From Mycobacterium sp. IS-3022 (GTDB lineage Bacteria > Actinomycetota > Actinomycetes > Mycobacteriales > Mycobacteriaceae): a stretch of 64,000 bases of DNA. The notes under the pieces were generated by a model, which was not told the DNA's origin, made no database searches, and saw only the letters and a list, made by a program, of their open reading frames with translations. Both the position numbers and the translations under genes were made by a program. Location: NCBI RefSeq assembly GCF_001500065.1, contig NZ_LQIN01000002.1:124001-188000 (forward strand), in the 5' to 3' direction. Positions 34,403-41,305 of the stretch are shown here, in pieces; the first letter of the stretch is position 1; every line of letters starts with the position of its first letter.

Positions 34403-35203
34403 GTGGTGTCAGAGCCGAGATCCGAATACGCGGACGTGACGGGCATGTTTCGCCGCCTCAAGGCGCTCGACCAGGAATCCGTCGCCTACCGGCGTCAACG
34501 AGAGGCGATTGTCGAACGGACTCTGCCCCTTGCCGACCACGTCGCACGCCGATACCGCAACCGCGGCGAGCCGATCGACGACTTGGTGCAGGCGGCGCGC
34601 GTCGGGTTGGTGAATGCAGTCAACCGTTTCGATCCCGAGAACGGCGCCGATTTCCTGTCATTCGCGATCCCGACCATCATGGGCGAGGTGCGTCGCCACT
34701 TCCGTGACTACGGCTGGGCGGTGAAGGTGCCGCGGCGGCTCAAGGATCTGCAGGGGCAACTGGTCAAGGTGCGAGCCGAGCTGTCACAGCAGATCGGGCG
34801 CGCGCCGACCCCGTCGGAAGTCGCCGGGCATCTCGGTATCGAACGCGAAGCGGTGATGGAAGCGACGATCGCCAGCAGCAACTACTCGACCTTGTCGACC
34901 GACATTCAGACCTCGGCCGACGATGAGTACCGCTCGGTCGGTGACACCCTGGGCGACATCGATCCCAACATCGACAAGGTGGTCGACCTCGAGACCGTAC
35001 GGCCGCTGATCGCCGCGTTACCCGAGCGCGAGAAGCAGGTGTTGGTCCTGCGGTTCTTCGAGAGCATGACGCAGACCCAGATCGCCGAACGAATGGGTTA
35101 CTCACAAATGCACGTCTCGCGACTGCTCGCGCAGGCGCTTCGCCGACTTCGCGAGCAGGTTGGTGAGACCGCGGCGGTGCCTCACCTCAAGCGGGGCGCG
35201 TAA
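34403..35203 (+). CDS. SigB/SigF/SigG-family RNA polymerase sigma factor
   Basis: Sigma-70 family protein of 266 residues. Region 2 is VARRYRNRGEPIDDLVQAA and FAIPTIMGEVRRHFRDYG with the conserved RxxRD-like core; region 3 is VKVPRRLKDLQGQL; region 4 has TQTQIAERMGYSQMHVSRLL. This is the stress/SigF type. The GTG start follows AAGGAG. The gene is not preceded by an anti-sigma factor gene as true sigF (rsbW-sigF) is, so it is probably a SigF paralogue, common in fast-growing mycobacteria. How it is held inactive is not evident from its neighbours. Confidence 0.92.
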   Translation: MVSEPRSEYADVTGMFRRLKALDQESVAYRRQREAIVERTLPLADHVARRYRNRGEPIDDLVQAARVGLVNAVNRFDPENGADFLSFAIPTIMGEVRRHFRDYGWAVKVPRRLKDLQGQLVKVRAELSQQIGRAPTPSEVAGHLGIEREAVMEATIASSNYSTLSTDIQTSADDEYRSVGDTLGDIDPNIDKVVDLETVRPLIAALPEREKQVLVLRFFESMTQTQIAERMGYSQMHVSRLLAQALRRLREQVGETAAVPHLKRGA

Positions 35204-35221
35204 GCCGCCGGCACAGCCAAC

Positions 35222-35584
35222 TCACTCCCGCGGAGCGAACACGGGAGCGAAACCTTCGCCATCAAGGCGGTTTTCGAACCGCACCTCGACCGGAAGGCCG
35301 ACGCGGATCGAATCCGGTTGGCAGTCCACGATGTTCGTCGCGATGCGCAGATCAGGCTGCTCGTCGAGTTCCACGATCGCGATGACATAGGGCACGGGGA
35401 TGGCGGGATTGAATGGCTGGTGGTTGACGGTATAGGTGAACACCGTGCCGCAGCCCGACACCGGACGCGCGACGACCTCTGCCCCGCAGTCGGGGCAGTC
35501 CGAGGCCGGCGGCGACACCCATCGCTCGCAGGTCTCGCATCGAGTGATCAGCAGTTGCCCGCCGGGACGCGCCTCATCAGGCAT
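35222..35584 (-). CDS. DUF35 (ChsH2-type) Zn-ribbon/OB-fold acyl-CoA-binding protein
   Basis: Protein of 120 residues. A rubredoxin-like zinc ribbon holds C16-x2-C19 and C30-x2-C33 (RCETCERW and CPDCG). The OB-fold follows, with GTVFTYTVNHQPFNP and VIAIVELDEQP. DUF35 proteins partner SCP2-type thiolases or aldolases in acyl-CoA side-chain degradation. The thiolase-like partner here lies in the opposite orientation at 35613, only 28 bp away. ATG 35584 gives the normal length; the longer frame is antisense to the partner. Confidence 0.87.
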   Translation of the reverse strand: MPDEARPGGQLLITRCETCERWVSPPASDCPDCGAEVVARPVSGCGTVFTYTVNHQPFNPAIPVPYVIAIVELDEQPDLRIATNIVDCQPDSIRVGLPVEVRFENRLDGEGFAPVFAPRE

Positions 35585-35596
35585 GGTTGAAAAGTA

Positions 35597-35608
35597 CAGT
35601 CTGCACTG
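35597..35608. promoter_or_regulatory. CAGT-ctgc-ACTG dyad between divergent DUF35 and thiolase-like genes
   Basis: A small perfect 4-4-4 inverted repeat fills most of the 28-bp space between the two start codons. Promoters for the two genes must therefore lie within or overlap each other's coding sequence, or this short region is shared. The repeat is too short to be convincing alone. Confidence 0.25.
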
Positions 35609-35612
35609 ATTG

Positions 35613-36866
35613 ATGTCACAGACAGATTTCCGCGTCGCGGAAGTCGAAGCGCGACGACGGGACGGTGGCGGGTTGAGCACCTTCGAGAAAGACGCGATCT
35701 TCAGCGGCCTCGGTATCTCCCGCATCGGAAGGCGCACCGGAATCCCCGGACTGGATCTTACGATGGAGGCGGTTCGGGCCGCGATCACCGATGCCGGCCT
35801 GACCGCCGACGATATCGACGGAGTCGTCACATTCGGCGACACACCGGTGGCCGACGTCGTTGCGGCGCTTGGCAATCGGGCCACCGATCAAGGATATGGG
35901 TTTCCCACCGGTGGTGTGCTCACGCCGGTGATGTCGGCGATGTTGGCAGTATCCGAACGGCGCGCCCGGCATGTTCTGGTCTACCGGACCGTGCAGATGC
36001 TCGGCGGGACGATGACACAACCCTCGCCAACTTCCGAGCCCAACCCGCTGGCCAACCCGCCCATCGAGCCACGCAAGGCCGGAGCACGGCGAAGGCTCGG
36101 ACCGTTCGACGACATCGATGAGCTGCTCGCCGCGCACGCCTACTCGGCGGCGAACTGGCTGGCACTGCACTGCAGGCGGCACATGGAGCTGTACGGGACG
36201 ACGAAGGAACAGCTGGGTTGGTTGGCGATCAACAGCAGGCGCAATGCCGGGCTCAATCCGCTTGCCGTTTACCGAGATCCGATGACGATGGACGAGTATC
36301 TGGCGTCGCGGTCGGTGTCCACACCGTTCGGGTTGTTCGACTGCGACGTGCCGGTCGACGGATCGATCGCGTTCGTGATCTCCCATGCCGACTTCGCGCC
36401 GGACTGCCCAAACCCTGCAGTGGGCGTGCAAGCCGTTGGCGGAGCCTATGGTTCAGGTGGATGGTTTCACCGCGACGACTTTCCGAAGATGGCGTCCACC
36501 GAAGCCGCGGACGACATGTGGTCGCGCACCGACTTGGCTCCATCCGACGTCGACGTGGCCGAACTCTACGACGGATTCACTTTTCTCACATTCGCCTGGC
36601 TGGAGGCGCTGCGGCTGTGCGGGGAGGGCGAGGCGGGCCCGTTCGTCGAAGGGGCGTCCCGGATCGCGCTCGACGGGGCACTGCCCCTCAACACCTACGG
36701 AGGTCAACTGTCAGCAGGCCGCATGCACGGTTACTGGCTGCTGCACGAGGCGTGTCTGCAGCTTCGCGGGCAGGCCGGTGACCGGCAACTCGCGCGTCGC
36801 CCAGAGGTGGCCGTCGCCGCGGCCGGCGGCGGACCGATCGCCGGGTGTCTGCTGTTGACCTGCTGA
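35613..36866 (+). CDS. thiolase-fold protein (SCP2/Ltp-like), probable aldolase
   Basis: Protein of 417 residues with the thiolase fold: AVRAAITDAGLTADDIDGVV at the start, VAELYDGFTFLTFAWLEAL, and GGQLSAGRMHGY near the C-terminus. The usual nucleophilic-Cys position reads FPTGGVLTPVMSAM, with no Cys. This matches non-thiolytic relatives such as Ltp2, which cleave beta-hydroxyacyl-CoA by a retro-aldol reaction together with a DUF35 protein. Such a partner lies 28 bp away on the other strand. Retro-aldol cleavage of a side-chain CoA ester is the working hypothesis. The start is ATG 35613, after an in-frame TTG. Confidence 0.82.
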   Translation: MSQTDFRVAEVEARRRDGGGLSTFEKDAIFSGLGISRIGRRTGIPGLDLTMEAVRAAITDAGLTADDIDGVVTFGDTPVADVVAALGNRATDQGYGFPTGGVLTPVMSAMLAVSERRARHVLVYRTVQMLGGTMTQPSPTSEPNPLANPPIEPRKAGARRRLGPFDDIDELLAAHAYSAANWLALHCRRHMELYGTTKEQLGWLAINSRRNAGLNPLAVYRDPMTMDEYLASRSVSTPFGLFDCDVPVDGSIAFVISHADFAPDCPNPAVGVQAVGGAYGSGGWFHRDDFPKMASTEAADDMWSRTDLAPSDVDVAELYDGFTFLTFAWLEALRLCGEGEAGPFVEGASRIALDGALPLNTYGGQLSAGRMHGYWLLHEACLQLRGQAGDRQLARRPEVAVAAAGGGPIAGCLLLTC

Positions 36867-36880
36867 GGCTGGGCCCGGGG

Positions 36881-36900
36881 CGGCCGAGAATCACCGGCCG
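36881..36900. terminator. CGGCCG hairpin between convergent genes
   Basis: CGGCCG (36881-36886) and CGGCCG (36895-36900) form a stem with an 8-base loop, just after the thiolase-like stop and overlapping the end of the convergent esterase gene. A bidirectional terminator is possible. Confidence 0.35.
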
Positions 36901-37772
36901 TGACTTGCGAAGAACTGGCCGGTGGACTGCGACGCGTCGAACGGGGCGAATGGACCGCCCGGCCAGACGTGAGCACCTCCGTCGATCTGCACGAACACCA
37001 CCTCGGTTCCACCCGCGCAGCCGGCGGCCGTGAACCGGTGCACGCTTCCCTGTACTTCGTCGACCGGCGGTGGGCAACCGTTCACCTCGCGCCACCGCTG
37101 CGCCATCGCCGGCGCCGCCACGATCTCGCTGGGTCCCCCGCGGCCGACCATCGGTCCACCGCCGAACGGTACGACCGGGTCCGCCGTTCCGTGCACCGCC
37201 AGCACTGAAACCGGTTGCGACGGCGCACACGGGAGTCCCGCCGCCAACGTGCCCGCGACGGGTGCCACGGCGGCGAAGACGTCGGCGCGTTCGCACGCCA
37301 GCCGCGACGCCATGAAGGCGCCCGCCGACGTCCCGGTGGCGAACACGCGGCCGGGGGCGACGCCATACTCCTGACGGAGTCGATCTACAAGTGCGACAAG
37401 GAAACCCACGTCGTCGACGCCTTGTCGGTCGGGAATGGAGGCGCCGCGCCCATCGGCCCAGCTGAGATCGACGCCGTCGGGATAGGCCACGACGAAGCCG
37501 TACTGATCGGCGATCGCGTTGTAGTTGGTCGCCGCGGCCTGCGCGGGTCCGGTCATCCCGGCGCCGTGCAAGTTGAGCACGAGCCCGGCCGGACGATCGA
37601 GGCCGGGCGGGGCGTGCACCTGATACGTGCGGTTCACTCCGCCGATCATCAGCGCGCCAGCGGCGTCGCCCCCGGGGAACGCTGACGCCCGTCCACCGCC
37701 GTAGCCCAAAAGACAGACCAGAACTGTCAGGACGGCCGTCGTCCGGATGACCACCTTGTCCACCCCCTGCAT
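36891..37772 (-). CDS. secreted PHB-depolymerase-like esterase
   Basis: Alpha/beta hydrolase of 293 residues. A signal peptide (about residues 8-30, VIRTTAVLTVLVCLLGYGGG) indicates export. The catalytic elements are LNLHGAGMTG (oxyanion loop), nucleophile Ser in ATGTSAGAFMA, Asp in HGTADPVVPFGGG and His in IDGGAHVWPGG. Members of this esterase/LpqC-like family hydrolyse polyhydroxyalkanoates, feruloyl or other esters. ATG 37772 is preferred over the long upstream frame, with GTG 37763 as alternative. Substrate unknown. Confidence 0.87.
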   Translation of the reverse strand: MQGVDKVVIRTTAVLTVLVCLLGYGGGRASAFPGGDAAGALMIGGVNRTYQVHAPPGLDRPAGLVLNLHGAGMTGPAQAAATNYNAIADQYGFVVAYPDGVDLSWADGRGASIPDRQGVDDVGFLVALVDRLRQEYGVAPGRVFATGTSAGAFMASRLACERADVFAAVAPVAGTLAAGLPCAPSQPVSVLAVHGTADPVVPFGGGPMVGRGGPSEIVAAPAMAQRWREVNGCPPPVDEVQGSVHRFTAAGCAGGTEVVFVQIDGGAHVWPGGPFAPFDASQSTGQFFASHGR

Positions 37773-37840
37773 CAGCTGTTGACCGCGAACGTAATGCACC
37801 GGTGTAACCCAATGCGCGCGAACGCAGTTCTTCCTTGTCG

Positions 37841-39172
37841 TCAGCGTCGCATCGCCCCGCGGGCCGCCAGATGAAGAACCGCGCCCACCGCCACCAGGAT
37901 CGCGCCGTAGAGCCACACCTTCGCGGTCTGTTGGGTCAGCAGCAGCACGCACGACGCCACGCCGAGCACCGGCACCGCCGTCCACACCTGGAAGTGCGGA
38001 TGTTCGATGCGGTCTCGGCGCAGCACCAGCACCGCCACGTTCGTCGAGATGAACACGACCAACAACAGCAGAACCACTGTCTCGGCGAGCGTGGACAGAT
38101 CGCCGATCAGGCTGAGCAACATGGCGACCGCGGTCGTCGCCACGATCGCCGTCCACGGGGTGCGCCGGCGCGGCAGCACGCGGGCGAGAACGCTGGGCAG
38201 CAGGCCGTGCTCTGCCATGCCGTAGGTGAGCCTGCTGGCCATGATCATCGTGAGCAGCGCGCCGTTGGCCACCGCGACCAGCGCGACCGCGCTGAAGAAC
38301 CAGTCGGGCACGCCCACACCTGCCGCCTGCACCACTTCGAGCAACGGTCCCGAGGACTTCGACAGCTCATTGGCGGGCAACGCCGTCGCGCTCGCCAGCC
38401 CGACCAGTGCGTAGAGGACACCGGCGGTGACGAGCGCGCTGAACAGGGCGGCGGGGTACACCTTGCTCGGGTTGCGGATCTCCTCGGCGACGTTGGCCGA
38501 GGTCTCGAAGCCGACGAACGAGTAGTACGCGACGATCGCCGCGCCGAGGATCGCCAGCGCCGGCGTCGCGCCGTCGGGGAACTGGCTGACCCTGCCGACG
38601 TCACCGCGGCCGGCGCCGACCATGACCGAGACCGCGATGATGACGATCAGCAGACCGGTCAATTCGATAACCGTCATGACCACGTTGCTCTTGACCGACT
38701 CGCTGATGCCCCGGGCGTTGAGGCAGGCGATCAGCGCAAGAAACGCGATCACGGCAGGCACGGCCGGGATGTCGACGAACGTCGCGAGGTAGTCACCGGC
38801 GAAGGCCAGCGCCAAGCCGGCCGCGCTGGTCACACCGGCGGCGAGCATGCAGAACCCCACCAGGAACGACAGCGCGGGTCGGCCGAACGCGCGCTCTGCG
38901 AACACCGCTGCGCCACCAGCCTTCGGATACTTGGTCACGAGTTCGGCGTAGGAGCCGGCCGTGAGCAGCGCGAGCAACAGTGCCACGAGCAGCGGCGCCC
39001 ACAACACCCCTCCGACGTCCCCGGCCAACACCCCCATCAGCGCGTAGATGCCGGCACCGAGCACGTCGCCGAGGATGAACAGAAACAGCAGCGGGCCGGT
39101 GATGCGCCGTTTGAGCCTGCCTCCGGTCGACTCGTCGGAATCGCTGGTGTGCGCCTTCGCCGCGGTGGTCAT
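37841..39172 (-). CDS. APC superfamily amino acid permease
   Basis: Membrane protein of 443 residues with about 12 hydrophobic segments. The first helix region GPLLFLFILGDVLGAGIYAL has the Gly-rich unwound segment typical of APC amino-acid transporters, followed by SYAELVTKYPKAGGAAVFAERAFG. ATG 39172 (MTTAAKAHTSDSDES) gives a short cytoplasmic tail; the upstream frame to 39250 crosses a 22-bp palindrome. Substrate amino acid or polyamine unknown. Confidence 0.9.
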   Translation of the reverse strand: MTTAAKAHTSDSDESTGGRLKRRITGPLLFLFILGDVLGAGIYALMGVLAGDVGGVLWAPLLVALLLALLTAGSYAELVTKYPKAGGAAVFAERAFGRPALSFLVGFCMLAAGVTSAAGLALAFAGDYLATFVDIPAVPAVIAFLALIACLNARGISESVKSNVVMTVIELTGLLIVIIAVSVMVGAGRGDVGRVSQFPDGATPALAILGAAIVAYYSFVGFETSANVAEEIRNPSKVYPAALFSALVTAGVLYALVGLASATALPANELSKSSGPLLEVVQAAGVGVPDWFFSAVALVAVANGALLTMIMASRLTYGMAEHGLLPSVLARVLPRRRTPWTAIVATTAVAMLLSLIGDLSTLAETVVLLLLVVFISTNVAVLVLRRDRIEHPHFQVWTAVPVLGVASCVLLLTQQTAKVWLYGAILVAVGAVLHLAARGAMRR

Positions 39173-39247
39173 GCCGCTGTTGGTACCCGGCGAGACCGGT
39201 AAGCACACCGCGCGCAGCTGTGCCGAAGCCCTTGGTTGCGACACGGT

Positions 39248-39269
39248 CACGGATGGATACCCATCCGTG
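39248..39269. promoter_or_regulatory. 22-bp perfect inverted repeat upstream of the APC permease
   Basis: CACGGATGG-atac-CCATCCGTG has 9-bp arms. It lies 76 bp upstream of the permease ATG (39172) and 91 bp upstream of the DUF4185 gene (39360), in a 187-bp divergent space. It may be an operator for either gene or a hairpin in the permease leader RNA. Confidence 0.5.
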
Positions 39270-39359
39270 CACGAAGATCACAAGAGTCACTTTGTTCACT
39301 AACGTCACATCCGCCCATCGCAGACGTCTGCCTGACGTCCGCCTTCAGAAAGGTGTGAC

Positions 39360-40796
39360 ATGTCGCCGCGTCCGCGAATCACTTCCATGTCGGTGGCATC
39401 GGCAGCCGTGATCGGGTTGAGCTTCGTGGTGGGCGTGGCCGCGCCGGCGACGGCCGAACCCTGCACCGGTGCCGCGGCGGCCGCCCAACCACCCGCCGCA
39501 CCGAACGCCGAGGCAACGCCAGCGCTGCCGGGCGGGCCACCGGTCGGCCACCGGCCGCGCGGCACCAACGAGGAGGCGCCCTCGCCTCGCCTCGGGCGGC
39601 TGCCCGCAGAGATCCTCAACTCGCTGTCGCCCCGTTCCGCGACCGTGCAGCAGCAGGCAGACGTGCGGCCGAGCCCGCCCCCGCCGACCGCCGACCAACC
39701 TGCGGCTCAACAGGTTCCGGCCGCCGCAGCCCCGACGCCGCCCCCACCACCTGCTCCGCCGGGCACGACGCTCGTCGGCTGGGTGACCGGGCCGGAGAGC
39801 CCGAACAACACCGTCGGGCGGTTCGCGATCACCGGCACCGACCTCGGGATCATGTGGGACAACGGCGATCCCGGCAATCGCCAGGTGCTGATGGCCTTCG
39901 GCGACACCTACGGCTACTGCAGCGTGCGCGGTCAGCAGTGGCGGTACAACACACTGTTCCGTACCCAGGACGGCGCACTCGCCAAGACGATCGCAATACC
40001 CGACGGCGTGCTCGCCAACCGATACTCCGGTTCCCCGCTGTGGGCGCCGGGTCTCTCCAAGCAGATCATCAACAGCACCAAGTGGGCGGACAGCGAGAAG
40101 GGCATCATCCCGACCGCGGGCATCGCCGTCGGCGGCAAGCAGTACGTGAATTTCATGTCCATCAAGAGCTGGGACAGCGACGGGCGGTGGACAACGAACT
40201 TCTCGGCGATCGCAGTCTCTCCAGACAACGGCGAGCGTTGGGGTGTCTACCCCGGCAGCGTGCGCACACCTCGCGAGGGCGGCGTCGAAGGGGCGGCCTA
40301 TGTCCGCGGCAACGAGAACTTCCAACAGGCCGCGTTTCTTCGGCCCGGTCCGAACGACCCCTACCTCTACATGTTCGGGACACCAGCGGGTCGCGGCGGT
40401 GCCGCGTACGTGTCGCGTGTTCCGCAGGGGGCGGTACCCGACCCCAATCGATACGAGTACTGGAACGCCGAGCAGAACGCTTGGGTGCCAAGGGATCCCG
40501 GAGCGGCCACCTCGGTGATCCCCGGTCCGGTTGGAGAAATGTCCGTCCAATTCAACAACTATCTCAAGCAGTACCTGGTGGTGTACTGCAACGGCGCCAA
40601 CGATGTCGTCGCGCGGACGGCGCCCGCCCCGCAGGGACCGTGGGGGCCCGAGCAGTTGCTGGTGCGCTCCGCGGAGATCCCCGGCGGCATCTACGCGCCG
40701 TTCCTGCATCCGTGGTCGACCGGCAAGGAACTGTATTACAACCTGTCGTTGTGGTCGGCTTACAACGTGATGTTGATGCGCACCGTACTGCCGTGA
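39360..40796 (+). CDS. secreted DUF4185 (arabinanase-like) protein
   Basis: Exported protein of 478 residues. Signal peptide at about residues 8-33 (SVASAAVIGLSFVVGVAAPA, then TAEP). A long Pro/Ala-rich linker follows to about residue 135 (AAAAPTPPPPPAPPG). The DUF4185 beta-propeller-like domain begins at TLVGWVTGPESPNN and includes LMAFGDTYGYCS, SPLWAPGL, SAIAVSPDNGERWGVY and GEMSVQFNNYLKQYLV. DUF4185 proteins include mycobacterial endo-D-arabinanases acting on cell-wall arabinan, so a cell-wall remodelling role is plausible, though catalytic residues were not mapped. Confidence 0.85.
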   Translation: MSPRPRITSMSVASAAVIGLSFVVGVAAPATAEPCTGAAAAAQPPAAPNAEATPALPGGPPVGHRPRGTNEEAPSPRLGRLPAEILNSLSPRSATVQQQADVRPSPPPPTADQPAAQQVPAAAAPTPPPPPAPPGTTLVGWVTGPESPNNTVGRFAITGTDLGIMWDNGDPGNRQVLMAFGDTYGYCSVRGQQWRYNTLFRTQDGALAKTIAIPDGVLANRYSGSPLWAPGLSKQIINSTKWADSEKGIIPTAGIAVGGKQYVNFMSIKSWDSDGRWTTNFSAIAVSPDNGERWGVYPGSVRTPREGGVEGAAYVRGNENFQQAAFLRPGPNDPYLYMFGTPAGRGGAAYVSRVPQGAVPDPNRYEYWNAEQNAWVPRDPGAATSVIPGPVGEMSVQFNNYLKQYLVVYCNGANDVVARTAPAPQGPWGPEQLLVRSAEIPGGIYAPFLHPWSTGKELYYNLSLWSAYNVMLMRTVLP

Positions 40797-41305
40797 CCCT
40801 GACCATTGCGGCTCACCTCTGACGGCGCCACGTCTCGGCACCTGTCGTCGGTCGGCTACAGCGTGCAGCCGGACGGGGCGGAAGATCATAGAGCGTCACC
40901 GATCACTTTGCTTACCTCGGGTGCCTGAGTGGGGCGGTTGGGCGTAAGGCTAAGTCCTTCCCCTGGGTTGGTAACCCCGCACCGAGATGTCGAACAGCAC
41001 CGCAGCAACTTGATTACTCACTGGCAGCAGAGCGTGAGCCTTGACGTGGCGAAGGTCACGCCCCCGCGGGAGAACGTAGCTACCTACGACGAGTGACTCT
41101 GGTGTAAATTTCCGCTCGGTCGCTTCGTGATTTGGCAATTACCGTGGTTCAGCAGCGACATCAATGCCTCTAGCCCCCCGCGCGGTCGTCGGGTCGACCC
41201 CCAAGCTACGTCCTGATTAGTTCAGCGAACCACTTGCGCCTAAGGTTAGCCTCAGCTAATCTTCAGCAGCCATCTGGCAAATTCACAGGCACAACAGGAG
41301 ACAAC
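40797..41305 (+). other. 509-bp intergenic region before the Gly-rich repeat gene
   Basis: No credible coding region; a 62-codon minus-strand frame (40950-41138) lacks any recognisable feature. It contains a GGGTT-ggt-AACCC dyad (40965-40977) and the IdeR-like box at 41241-41259. The unusually long, less GC-rich leader suggests a regulated promoter or an untranslated RNA, but I recognise no known riboswitch. Confidence 0.5.
41241..41259 (+). promoter_or_regulatory. IdeR-type iron box upstream of the Gly-rich repeat protein
   Basis: TAAGGTTAGCCTCAGCTAA matches 15 of 19 positions of the IdeR consensus TTAGGTTAGGCTAACCTAA, the best match in the window and better than the one before mbtL. It lies 47-65 bp upstream of the GTG at 41306, in a 509-bp intergenic region, so it should repress this gene when iron is sufficient. 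Confidence 0.78.

Noticed and set aside
37835..39202. 455-codon plus-strand ORF
   Set aside because: Arg/His/Asp-rich shadow of the APC permease; the minus-strand frame has clear membrane helices.
40945..40963. second IdeR-like box (TAAGGCTAAGTCC)
   Set aside because: Only about half the consensus positions match and there is no symmetry; the 41241 box is far better.
40950..41138. 62-codon minus-strand ORF in the intergenic region
   Set aside because: No ribosome site, no recognisable fold and unusual composition for this genome.
40797..41305. c-di-AMP or other known riboswitch
   Set aside because: I could not line up conserved elements of any riboswitch class I know; an untested leader RNA remains possible.
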